From Clostridia bacterium (GTDB lineage Bacteria > Bacillota > Clostridia > Christensenellales > DTU072): DNA of 8,787 nt. Made by a program: the position numbers and the translations under genes. The first letter of the stretch is position 1; every line of letters starts with the position of its first letter. The stretch covers positions 8,456 to 17,242 of the forward strand of contig JAQVQU010000030.1 of the NCBI GenBank assembly GCA_028701415.1, read 5' to 3'. Below the pieces are notes generated by a model. That model was not told where the DNA came from, searched no databases, and saw only the letters and a program-made list of their open reading frames with translations. Below are positions 1 through 7,595 of the stretch, piece after piece.

Positions 1-70
1 AATGTAATTGATCCTTCTAAAACTTATATACCAATTATAATGTTTTTAAATTATTTTATGGAATTACATT
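1..70. repeat. Spaced 9-base inverted repeat downstream of pyrD
   Basis: AATGTAATT (1-9) is the exact reverse complement of AATTACATT (62-70), with 52 AT-rich bases between. It starts five bases beyond the pyrD stop. It lacks the compact GC-rich stem and U-run of an intrinsic terminator, so the end of the operon transcript is not explained. The left arm touches the window edge and may extend further. Confidence 0.4.
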
Positions 71-74
71 TAAT

Positions 75-995
75 TTATACACAGCCGACTATTTCTGAAA
101 GATTATTTATCTGTAGTTTTTCCATAGTTATTGGTAATTCCTCAATTATATCCTTACAAGCATATGGATTTATCAGATTTTCTGTTCCTATCATAACGCA
201 TGTTGCTCCTGCCATCATCATTTCTATGACATCATAAGAATCGCTGATTCCTCCCATTCCAATCACTGGAATAGATACTGATTTATATATGTCATTTACC
301 ATCTTAAGGGCAACGGGGAAAATTCCCTTTCCACTATATCCCCCCTTTCCAACACTTATAACTGGTTTTCTGGCTTTTAAGTCTATACGCATACCTAAAA
401 GAGTATTTATCGCGCTAATCCCATCTGCCCCGTTTGATTCTGCAGAAAGAGCCATTTCAGATATGTCTTTTACATTTGGAGATAATTTTACAATCAATGG
501 TTTTGTACAGCTTTTTTTAACTTCTTTTACAAGTCTGCCTAATATTTCCGGATCAGTCCCAAAAACCATGCCTCCACCCTTAACATTTGGACAGGATACA
601 TTTAACTCAACAGCAAGTACACTTTCGGAGTCATTAAAAGCTGAAGAAACATAAACATATTCTTCAAAACTATGTCCTCCCACATTTGCAATAACCTTTT
701 TCGAATAGTACCTTTTGAGTTTTGATAACTCTTCTGTACGAACCCTTTCAACTCCTGGATTTTGTAGCCCTATTGCATTAATCATCCCTACCGGACACTC
801 GGCGATACGAGGCAAAGGATTTCCATAACGAGCCTCTTTTGTAGTACCTTTCAGAGAAATTGAACCAAGTATATTTATGTCATAATATTCTGCAAATTCA
901 TATCCAAAACCAAATGTTCCACTCGCAGCAATTATAGGGTTATCCAATTGATATCCTAATAATTTGGTTCCTAAAGTTATCTTTTTTGTTTCCAT
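75..995 (-). CDS. pyrD: Dihydroorotate dehydrogenase B (NAD+), catalytic subunit, class 1B
   Basis: This cytosolic FMN flavoprotein oxidises dihydroorotate to orotate and passes electrons through PyrK to NAD+. The 306-residue protein has the usual length and a complete TIM-barrel motif set: ASGTFGFG near residue 24, SLKGTT with Lys49, the substrate-loop motif INAIGLQNPG (72-81), and ELNVSCPN (130-137) whose Cys135 is the catalytic base that marks class 1 enzymes. VKLSPN follows with Lys170, then the orotate-contacting INT (196-198), and the FMN phosphate site around GMGGIS (246-251) and MIGTE (268-272). The start is ATG, with AAGG seven bases upstream as a modest ribosome binding site. It is the last operon gene, 27 bases after pyrK, and this adjacency supports the 1B assignment. 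No membrane anchor is present, so a quinone-linked class 2 enzyme is excluded. The stop is TAA. Confidence 0.98.
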   Translation of the reverse strand: METKKITLGTKLLGYQLDNPIIAASGTFGFGYEFAEYYDINILGSISLKGTTKEARYGNPLPRIAECPVGMINAIGLQNPGVERVRTEELSKLKRYYSKKVIANVGGHSFEEYVYVSSAFNDSESVLAVELNVSCPNVKGGGMVFGTDPEILGRLVKEVKKSCTKPLIVKLSPNVKDISEMALSAESNGADGISAINTLLGMRIDLKARKPVISVGKGGYSGKGIFPVALKMVNDIYKSVSIPVIGMGGISDSYDVIEMMMAGATCVMIGTENLINPYACKDIIEELPITMEKLQINNLSEIVGCV

Positions 996-1022
996 AATAT
1001 ACCTTATTTAGCTCTGAATATA

Positions 1023-1745
1023 TTAGAACAGTAACTCACTAGCTAAGAAAACAGGACCTTCCTTACATACTCTTTTTGGCCCTTCAGTAGTTTCAATTGA
1101 GCATCCCATGCAAGCCCCGAACCCACAACCCATGTGAGCCTCTAAAGAGAGTTCACCTTTATTATTGTTTTTTGCCAGAGCTTTTAACATAGGCATGGGC
1201 CCACAAGCATAGTAATGATCTGTTTGTTTGAAAAGTGATTGAGCAGCTTCTAAAGCATTCCCTTTAAATCCACAACTTCCATCGTCAGTTGCATAAAATA
1301 CTTCCCCATATTTCTTCAATTCTTCCCGTTTAATCAGATCATTCTTGCATCTTCCACACAGTAAAATCTTGACGCTCTTCTCTCTTTCATATAGTACCCT
1401 TGCAAGATATATGAGGGGAGCTATTCCAATTCCCCCGCCAATTAGCAATGGATGTTCGCTTCCAGACAAAGAAAAACCTCTTCCTAAGCCAGTGAGCGTA
1501 TCTATCTTTGCGTTTTTCTTGATTGCGGTCATTTCTTCTGTCCCTCTTCCTGTGACTTTATATATGATAGTAATTATTCCTTTGCTATATTCAGCAACAG
1601 AAAAAGGTCTTCTTAGTGAAAACCCTGGAATTAAGAGTTCGACAAACTGACCAGGAAGCATAGAAGAACAACCAGATAATTTCATTTCATATATCGTATC
1701 AGTTAATCTTTCATTTGATTGAACTTTCAGTATTTCCTTTTTCAA
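1023..1745 (-). CDS. pyrK: Dihydroorotate dehydrogenase B (NAD+), electron transfer subunit
   Basis: PyrK is the FAD and [2Fe-2S] subunit that partners class 1B PyrD and hands electrons from its FMN to NAD+. The 240-residue protein shows the ferredoxin-reductase FAD motif RRPFSV (45-50), the NAD-binding GGGIGIAPL (103-111), the CGPMPML signature (181-187) and the C-terminal iron-sulphur cluster ligands Cys207, Cys212, Cys215 and Cys227 (C-x4-C-x2-C-x11-C). The start is TTG rather than ATG: the N-terminus KKEILKVQSNERL aligns by memory with Bacillus PyrK from its first residues, AAGGGG sits about six bases upstream, and the first in-frame ATG is at residue 21, inside the first beta strand. A 151-base gap separates it from carB, and pyrD follows 27 bases later. 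All cofactor residues are present, so I expect it to be functional. Confidence 0.97.
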   Translation of the reverse strand: MKKEILKVQSNERLTDTIYEMKLSGCSSMLPGQFVELLIPGFSLRRPFSVAEYSKGIITIIYKVTGRGTEEMTAIKKNAKIDTLTGLGRGFSLSGSEHPLLIGGGIGIAPLIYLARVLYEREKSVKILLCGRCKNDLIKREELKKYGEVFYATDDGSCGFKGNALEAAQSLFKQTDHYYACGPMPMLKALAKNNNKGELSLEAHMGCGFGACMGCSIETTEGPKRVCKEGPVFLASELLF

Positions 1746-1896
1746 GATTACCCCTTATATTTTTAGATATACAACTCACTTAATAGCACTATTATAATTG
1801 CATTCTTAAGTTTTATCTTCCTATATTGTATCAAACTATAAGCTGTTTTCATAACAAGAACGTATTTTGAAGATGTGAATCTATCAAAATAGTCTG
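1746..1896 (-). other. carB-pyrK intergenic region with possible hairpin and -10-like element
   Basis: This 151-base gap is the second longest inside the operon. I see no gene in it. On the transcribed strand, ACTTAA and TTAAGT (plus coordinates 1806-1811 and 1778-1783) form a 6-base stem that continues imperfectly inward. A perfect TATAAT (1791-1796, minus strand) lies in the loop. No -35 hexamer at 16-18 bases is convincing and no U-run follows the stem, so it is not a standard terminator. It could be an internal promoter for pyrK-pyrD or an mRNA processing site. Both readings are weak. Confidence 0.3.
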
Positions 1897-4800
1897 TTAC
1901 TCGTCTATAGTAGAAACACCCATCGTTGTATCTTCAAGCACATCTAATAGAACTGCTACTGTATCCAATGAGGTGAAAATGGGAATATTGTTTTCTACCG
2001 CCGTTCTTCTAATATATCCGCCATCTCTAACTCCCAGAGAACCAGTGGGATTAACTGTATTTACCACATAAGACACATATCCCTTCCTTATTGACTCCAA
2101 AATTTCCGAGCTGCCTTGAGATAGCTTCATTCTGACTCTCGTACGAATACCATGATCCTTAAGAAAGTTTGCTGTTCCTTCGGTTGCTTCTATATTGAAC
2201 CCAAGATTATAAAATCTCTTTACTAAAGGTACTGCCGCCTCCTTATCCGTGTTTGCTACCGTTACGAGCACAGTCCCGTAATTACTTAATTTCATTCCAG
2301 AAGCTCTAAGGGCTTTATATACCGCTCGATTCAAAGAGGAATCATACCCTATAGCTTCCCCAGTAGACTTCATTTCAGGAGTAAGCACTGCATCCAGACC
2401 CTGAAGTTTGTTAAATGAGAATGTAGGAGCTTTTACATACCAACGTTTTCTTCTAGGGTGAATACCTACGTATCCCAATTCTTTCAGCGTTTTCCCTAGC
2501 ATTACTTTTGTGGAAATATCTGCTATAGGAGTCCCAGTAGATTTTCCAAGGAAGGGAACAGTTCTACTGCTCCTAGGGTTAACCTCTATTACATATACCT
2601 TATTGCTCTTATCAATTACAAATTGAATGTTAAATGGACCAACCATCTTTAAGGACAGTCCAATTCTTGTAGTGTAATCTATTATCGTATCTTGAACTTC
2701 CCTGGTGAGAGAATATGTTGGATAAATGCTTACTGAATCTCCACTATGAACCCCTGCTCTTTCTATATGTTCCATTATTCCAGGAATGAAAACATCGGTT
2801 CCATCACAAACCGCATCTACTTCACTCTCTTTCCCTAAAATATATTTATCTATAAGCACAGGATGTTTGGGATTTAATGCAATCGCCTCCTTCAAGAAAC
2901 CTTTTAATTGTTCTTCTTCATAAACAATGTGCATCATTCTCCCTCCTAACACAAAGGAAGGTCTAAGTAAAACTGGATAACCTATGTTTTTCGCCGCTTC
3001 TAAACCATCTTTCATCTTAAACACAGCATGTCCGGGAGGAACAGGTATATCAAGCTTTGCCAGGGCATCAAGAAAGAGGTCTCTGTCTTCGGCAGCGGCT
3101 ATTGCTGATGCGGAACTTCCCATTATTGGAACCCCTGCTTTGTCTAGGTCTGCAGCAAGATTAATGGCTGTTTGACCTCCAAGTGCGACTATTACCCCCT
3201 CAGGTTTTTCGAGATCTATTACTGACATTACATCTTCGAATGTAAGCGGGTCAAAGTATAATTTATCGCTCAGAGTATAGTCAGTTGATACTGTTTCAGG
3301 ATTGTTGTTTATTAGTATGGCCTCGTATCCAAGGTCCTTAATCGCCCAAACCGCATGGACTGTGGAATAATCAAATTCTATTCCCTGTCCAATTCTTATT
3401 GGCCCAGAGCCCAAAACTACTACTTTTTTCCTATTAGATGGGATACTATCGGTTACTTCCCCATAAGTCGAGTAAAAATATGGCACGGTAGATGGATATG
3501 CTCCGGCGCAAGAATCCACAGATCTATATATTGGCTTTATTCCAAGTTTCTTTCTTAAATCATAAATCTCAAACTGAGTGAGCCCCCAAATTCTGCCAAT
3601 GTATTCATCAGAAAAGCCTATTTCTTTTGCCTTTAGAAGGGTTTTGTTGTCCTTTGGATTTTCCTTAATTAACCTTTCAAACTGTACAACATTCATTACT
3701 TTATCTAAAAATAGCTTGTCTATCTTAGTAACATTATGTATATAGTCTATGGTGATATCTTGCCTAAATGCTTCAGCGATAGCAAAGAATCTTTCGTCTG
3801 TATGATTAAGGATTAAGTCGACTAAGTCGTGCTTGCTTAACTCCTTTAGGTGTTCAATTTCCAAGTGATCTACACCATTTTCTAAGGAACGAACGGCTTT
3901 TAGTATCCCTTCCTCAAGATTCTTACCAATGCTCATTACTTCCCCAGTTGCTTTCATTTGAGTGCTAAGTCTTCTATCAGCTTCTCTGAATTTATCAAAA
4001 GGAAACCTCGGAAACTTTACTACGACATAGTCTAAAGCAGGTTCGAAGGAAGCAGGCAAACCCGCTATTTGGATTTCATGCAAACGGTATCCACATGCAA
4101 TTTTTGAGGAAATACGTGCTATTGGGTATCCACTTGCCTTACTTGCTAAAGCGGATGATCTTGAAACCCTGGGATTTACCTCAATTACATAATATTCAAA
4201 AGATAGAGGATCAAGTGCGAATTGAATATTACATCCCCCTTCTATTTTTAACGCTCTAATGATTCTCAAGGAAGCATCATAGAGCATGTTATACTCTTTT
4301 AGAGATAAAGTTTGAGCAGGAGCAACCACGATGCTATCTCCTGTATGTATGCCAACAGGATCGATATTTTCCATACTACAAATAACGATAGCGGTATCGT
4401 TAGCGTCCCGCATAACTTCAAACTCAATTTCCTTATATCCTTTTATCGATTTCTCAACTAATATTTGATTTACCGGAGATATTTCTAGGGCCACTTTTGC
4501 AATTTCTAAACATTCCTCTGGATTATCGGCAAATCCTCCCCCGGTTCCACCTAACGTGTAAGCAGGTCTAAGTATTACAGGATATCCAATCTCTTTTGCC
4601 TCTGCAACAGCATCTTCTACATTTGTAGCAATTCTTGAATCAATTACAGGCTCATTAATACTTTGGCAGAGTTCTTTAAAAAGCTTTCTATCCTCAGCTT
4701 TTGCGATTGAATCGTAATTCATCCCAAGCATTTCTACATTACATTCATCCAAGATTCCTTTTTTAAATAGCTGCATCCCAAGATTTAATCCTGTTTGCCC

Positions 4801-5073
4801 GCCCAAGCCGCATATGATCCCATCCGGTCTTTCATATCTTATGATTTTTGCCACATGTTCTAAATCTAGGGGCTCCATATATACTTTGTCGGCCATAGCT
4901 GTATCAGTCATTATGGTCGCAGGGTTACTGTTCACCAAAATTACCTCATAACCCTCTTCTCTAAGGGCAATACAGGCCTGTGTCCCTGCGTAATCAAACT
5001 CAGCAGCTTGTCCAATAACAATTGGGCCACTACCTATAACTAAAATTTTATTAATATCTGTTCTCTTCGGCAT
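1897..5073 (-). CDS. carB: Carbamoyl phosphate synthetase large subunit
   Basis: CarB makes carbamoyl phosphate from bicarbonate, ammonia and two ATP. I place the start at the ATG at 5073 (MPKRTDI, the family's standard N-terminus), eight bases after a GGAGG, giving 1058 residues. An in-frame TTG at 5094 would add seven residues but lacks a site and family support. The order is complete: carboxyphosphate half with SGPIVIGQ (15-22), Arg129, RPAYTLGGTGGG (169-180) and EVNPR (298-302); oligomerisation domain about 400-545; carbamoyl phosphate half with SGPIRIGQ (555-562), RPSFVLGGR (704-712) and EVNPRSSR (830-837); and a C-terminal MGS-like allosteric domain from about 930 with ATEGTA (963-968), where UMP and ornithine bind in relatives. 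It overlaps the end of carA by 23 bases, suggesting translational coupling. The motifs checked look functional, which matters because the paired CarA has no glutaminase triad. Confidence 0.98.
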   Translation of the reverse strand: MPKRTDINKILVIGSGPIVIGQAAEFDYAGTQACIALREEGYEVILVNSNPATIMTDTAMADKVYMEPLDLEHVAKIIRYERPDGIICGLGGQTGLNLGMQLFKKGILDECNVEMLGMNYDSIAKAEDRKLFKELCQSINEPVIDSRIATNVEDAVAEAKEIGYPVILRPAYTLGGTGGGFADNPEECLEIAKVALEISPVNQILVEKSIKGYKEIEFEVMRDANDTAIVICSMENIDPVGIHTGDSIVVAPAQTLSLKEYNMLYDASLRIIRALKIEGGCNIQFALDPLSFEYYVIEVNPRVSRSSALASKASGYPIARISSKIACGYRLHEIQIAGLPASFEPALDYVVVKFPRFPFDKFREADRRLSTQMKATGEVMSIGKNLEEGILKAVRSLENGVDHLEIEHLKELSKHDLVDLILNHTDERFFAIAEAFRQDITIDYIHNVTKIDKLFLDKVMNVVQFERLIKENPKDNKTLLKAKEIGFSDEYIGRIWGLTQFEIYDLRKKLGIKPIYRSVDSCAGAYPSTVPYFYSTYGEVTDSIPSNRKKVVVLGSGPIRIGQGIEFDYSTVHAVWAIKDLGYEAILINNNPETVSTDYTLSDKLYFDPLTFEDVMSVIDLEKPEGVIVALGGQTAINLAADLDKAGVPIMGSSASAIAAAEDRDLFLDALAKLDIPVPPGHAVFKMKDGLEAAKNIGYPVLLRPSFVLGGRMMHIVYEEEQLKGFLKEAIALNPKHPVLIDKYILGKESEVDAVCDGTDVFIPGIMEHIERAGVHSGDSVSIYPTYSLTREVQDTIIDYTTRIGLSLKMVGPFNIQFVIDKSNKVYVIEVNPRSSRTVPFLGKSTGTPIADISTKVMLGKTLKELGYVGIHPRRKRWYVKAPTFSFNKLQGLDAVLTPEMKSTGEAIGYDSSLNRAVYKALRASGMKLSNYGTVLVTVANTDKEAAVPLVKRFYNLGFNIEATEGTANFLKDHGIRTRVRMKLSQGSSEILESIRKGYVSYVVNTVNPTGSLGVRDGGYIRRTAVENNIPIFTSLDTVAVLLDVLEDTTMGVSTIDE

Positions 5074-6160
5074 TTTCAGCTCCTCCGCGCGCAATCATAA
5101 GTTGGATAAATTTTCTGAGCACTTCACCACCTGTTCCGTCTCCCGTTGCATTTGGTTCAAATTGCACAGCTATAACTCCATTAGCTTCATCTTCTATTCC
5201 CTCAAGACCCCCTGTCATTACGTTTTTATAAGTAACTTCAAGATTTGATTTTTCTACATTCTTAGAACTAATCTCAAAACAATGATTTTGGGAGGTTATT
5301 AGTATCTTGCCACTCGATAGTTCTAATACAGGGATATTACTTCCTGCGACTCCCGAGGAAAGTCTTAATGCTTCCAATCCATATGCGACACAAATAATAT
5401 GAAAACCTAACCCAATTCCAAGTATTGGAACCTTTCCTTTTAACTCTTTAACCAGTTCAATTAATGACGTATTTGTGTAAGGGCTCCCAGGGCCATTCGT
5501 GAAAAATATTCCATCTGGTTTATATTTCATTATATTCTCTGCGGAAGTATCATAAGGTACTACGACTAGATTACAAGAAAGTGCGTTTAACTCTTTTATT
5601 AAAGATGCTCTAACTCCACAGTCTACTGCAACAACAGTGTATTGTGGATTTCTAGTCCTCATATAAAGAACCCTCTTGCAGGTTACTGCTTTAACAGGGT
5701 TATACTCACAGGAGGTATTTCTCAATTCTTCAACACATTTTTCATCATCCTCTTCATCATCCACTATCATGGCAAGAAGGGGTTTTTCGCTAGAAATCAA
5801 AGTCTTAACTAGCGCCCTTGTGTCTATTCCAGATAGACCCACAGTTCCATTCAGTTCCATGGTTTCACCTAAAGTTGTGGTGAATCTAAAATTTGATGGG
5901 TTTTCATTATGTTCACTAACGACCAATCCACTAATATGAACATTTAAGCTTTGGTTATCGTCCTCAGTAAAACCATAATTTCCTATGAGAGGATAACTCA
6001 TTAACATTATCCTTCCGTGATTAGTAGGGTCGGTCATAATCTCCTGATACCCAACCATCGCCGTATGAAAAACAATTTCGCCTATGGTCTTTCCAGGGTT
6101 TCCAAACCCTTCCCCCCTAAATACCTTTCCATTTTCAAGCACTAATTTTCTCTTTGCCAT
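5051..6160 (-). CDS. carA: Carbamoyl phosphate synthetase small subunit with degenerate glutaminase active site
   Basis: CarA normally hydrolyses glutamine and channels ammonia to CarB. At 369 residues it has the usual length. The N-terminal CarA domain (about 1-150) is well kept, with FHTAMVGYQEIMTDP (31-45), YPLIGNYG (56-63) and SGIDTRAL (110-117). The class I amidotransferase domain (about 174-355) keeps its outline, with TNGPGSP (221-227) and TSQNH (289-293), but not its catalysis. The usual GICLGHQ is GIGLGFH (248-254), so the nucleophile Cys is Gly250 (codon GGG at 5411-5413) and the HQ pair is FH. The usual FHPE is FEPN (334-337), replacing catalytic His and Glu with Glu335 and Asn337. 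The glycine of NHG is Cys294, and the FGHRGANHP segment is unrecognisable. The reading frame is intact, so I infer a retained scaffold for an ammonia-dependent synthetase. The start is ATG after GGGAGAGG. It lies 70 bases after pyrC. Confidence 0.95.
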   Translation of the reverse strand: MAKRKLVLENGKVFRGEGFGNPGKTIGEIVFHTAMVGYQEIMTDPTNHGRIMLMSYPLIGNYGFTEDDNQSLNVHISGLVVSEHNENPSNFRFTTTLGETMELNGTVGLSGIDTRALVKTLISSEKPLLAMIVDDEEDDEKCVEELRNTSCEYNPVKAVTCKRVLYMRTRNPQYTVVAVDCGVRASLIKELNALSCNLVVVPYDTSAENIMKYKPDGIFFTNGPGSPYTNTSLIELVKELKGKVPILGIGLGFHIICVAYGLEALRLSSGVAGSNIPVLELSSGKILITSQNHCFEISSKNVEKSNLEVTYKNVMTGGLEGIEDEANGVIAVQFEPNATGDGTGGEVLRKFIQLMIARGGAENAEENRY

Positions 6161-6230
6161 ATTCCTCTCCCTTTTTTAGGTTAATATCTGTTTTGTTCAG
6201 TATTATTTTTCTCTCAACTTAGGGATACAA

Positions 6231-7439
6231 CTAATGGAATCCCTTGTATTTTACCACTCCATTTACTATTGTCATCATATTCATACCAAAAAGCTCCGTT
6301 CCAATAAATGGTGAGTTTTTGCTTTTTGATAATATTTCTTCTTTTGTATAAATATGCATATTATCTGGAGAAATAACTGCAAAATCCGCAATTCCATCCT
6401 CTTCTAACCTTCCTGCAGGAAGATTAAATCTCTTTGCAGGATTATATGTTAGGTAATCAAACATCTTTTCAAATGTTAATTTACCTGTACGAACTAAGCC
6501 AGTGTACATTAGAGGTATTAGAGTTTCAAAGCCTATAATTCCATTTGGTATTCTCTCATAATCTCCAGTTTTCTCTTCCTCGGTGTGTGGAGCATGGTCT
6601 GTCGCCACCATGTCTACAAATCCAGAAATCAAACCTGACAAAGTAAGTCTCATATCTCCAAAGGATCTAAGTGCAGGGCTCATTTTATAGTTCCCATTTT
6701 TTTCCATGGTACTCTGACAAAGAAAAATGTGGTGGGGAGTCACTTCCGAGGTTATGTCCAACCCCGAATTTATTGCCCTTCTTACTGCCTTTATACTCTC
6801 TCCAGTAGACAGATGGCAAAAGTGATATTTGCATCCCGTTTCCTTCACAAGCTCTATCTCTCTCTCTACAGCTTTTACTTCTGATTCTGGGCCAACACCA
6901 TACTCTTTGGCTTCCGCGTGAGAACAGATAATCAAATCCTCTTCCTTTGCGGCATACATCCCTTCCTTCAATATACTTAAGTCTGAAAGACATATCCCAT
7001 CATCACTTAAAGCCTTTATGTATGGTTTCATCCCCTTAATATCGGATAGTACCTTTCCTTTTTGTCCTTTGGTTACTGAACCATACAAAAATACCCTGTT
7101 GACTGCTTGTTCTTCGGCTTTTTCGAATATCATTCTTGCCGTTTCCTCGCAATCGGGAACAGGGTTCGTATTAGGCATAGCCATTACAGATGTAATGCCA
7201 CCCTTTACGGCGGACATAGTACCTGTTTTAATTGTTTCCTTATGGGTAAATCCGGGTTCTCTCAAATGTGAATGGACATCTACTGCTCCGGGAATTATAA
7301 CAAAACCGCTCAAATCATACTCTTCTTCGTATCTTTCTGTGATTTCCGGAAAAACTTTTAAAACGATGCCATTTTCTATTAAGACATCTCTTTTTTCCAT
7401 CCTACCGGACACCAAAATCGATCCGTTTCTGAGAAGCAT
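6231..7439 (-). CDS. pyrC: Dihydroorotase (type I, metal-dependent)
   Basis: This cytosolic amidohydrolase cyclises carbamoyl aspartate to dihydroorotate. The 402-residue protein is near the 420-430 residues usual for Firmicutes. It carries VDVHSHLREPG (53-63) with metal ligands His56 and His58, SDDG (145-148) supplying the bridging Asp in place of the carboxylysine used by many relatives, CSHAEA with His174, CHLST with His209, TPHH (234-237), and ATDHAPH (279-285) with catalytic Asp281. NPAKRFNLP (333-341) and the composite beta-sandwich residues near both termini complete the fold. The short HSHLREPG signature and the operon setting favour PyrC over the related hydantoinase or allantoinase families. 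The start is ATG, four bases after a perfect GGAGG (7444-7448). It begins just after the degenerate pyrB-end repeats, and carA follows 70 bases downstream. Confidence 0.98.
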   Translation of the reverse strand: MLLRNGSILVSGRMEKRDVLIENGIVLKVFPEITERYEEEYDLSGFVIIPGAVDVHSHLREPGFTHKETIKTGTMSAVKGGITSVMAMPNTNPVPDCEETARMIFEKAEEQAVNRVFLYGSVTKGQKGKVLSDIKGMKPYIKALSDDGICLSDLSILKEGMYAAKEEDLIICSHAEAKEYGVGPESEVKAVEREIELVKETGCKYHFCHLSTGESIKAVRRAINSGLDITSEVTPHHIFLCQSTMEKNGNYKMSPALRSFGDMRLTLSGLISGFVDMVATDHAPHTEEEKTGDYERIPNGIIGFETLIPLMYTGLVRTGKLTFEKMFDYLTYNPAKRFNLPAGRLEEDGIADFAVISPDNMHIYTKEEILSKSKNSPFIGTELFGMNMMTIVNGVVKYKGFH

Positions 7440-7463
7440 CTATCCTCCAAACACTATTATTTG

Positions 7464-7595
7464 TTACAATTTACCAGTCAAAGCCTAAGTTATAACGGCC
7501 ATTCTCACAAAAACATTGTTAGTCTTATGTTACTATTTACCAGTCAAAGCCATAGTTCTAACGGCCATTCTTTACAAAACACCGTTATTCTTTTG
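7464..7595 (-). pseudogene. Two degenerate duplicate copies of the pyrB C-terminal codons
   Basis: These copies lie after the pyrB stop and in the same reading frame as pyrB. The nearer one (7530-7595) has TAA at its codon 8 and ends in TAG TAA. The farther one (7464-7529) has TAG at codon 15 and ends in TTG TAA. They have no ribosome binding site or useful start codon, so they are remnants of tandem duplication rather than genes. Changes include amino-acid-altering and stop mutations, as expected of sequence released from coding selection. They occupy 132 of the 156 bases between pyrB and pyrC. A role at the RNA level is possible but not shown. Confidence 0.85.

Noticed and set aside
289..654. 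Plus-strand ORFs opposite pyrD, and similar ones opposite pyrK, carB, carA and pyrC
   Set aside because: All lie antisense to strongly conserved genes, lack recognisable domains and have no good ribosome binding sites.
5074..5094. In-frame TTG at 5094 as the carB start, adding MRAEELK
   Set aside because: The ATG at 5073 begins with the family-standard MPKRTDI and has GGAGG eight bases upstream. The TTG start has no proper site, and the extra codons contain that ribosome binding site.
5051..6160. Calling carA a pseudogene because its glutaminase site is lost
   Set aside because: There are no frameshifts or internal stops, the N-terminal domain and fold motifs are well conserved, and the gene is overlapped and likely coupled with carB. 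Retained non-catalytic function fits better.
6685..6993. Minus-strand 102-codon frame inside pyrC
   Set aside because: It overlaps the conserved dihydroorotase core in another frame and has unlike composition (many Arg, Gly, Cys, Ser), as expected of an out-of-frame shadow.
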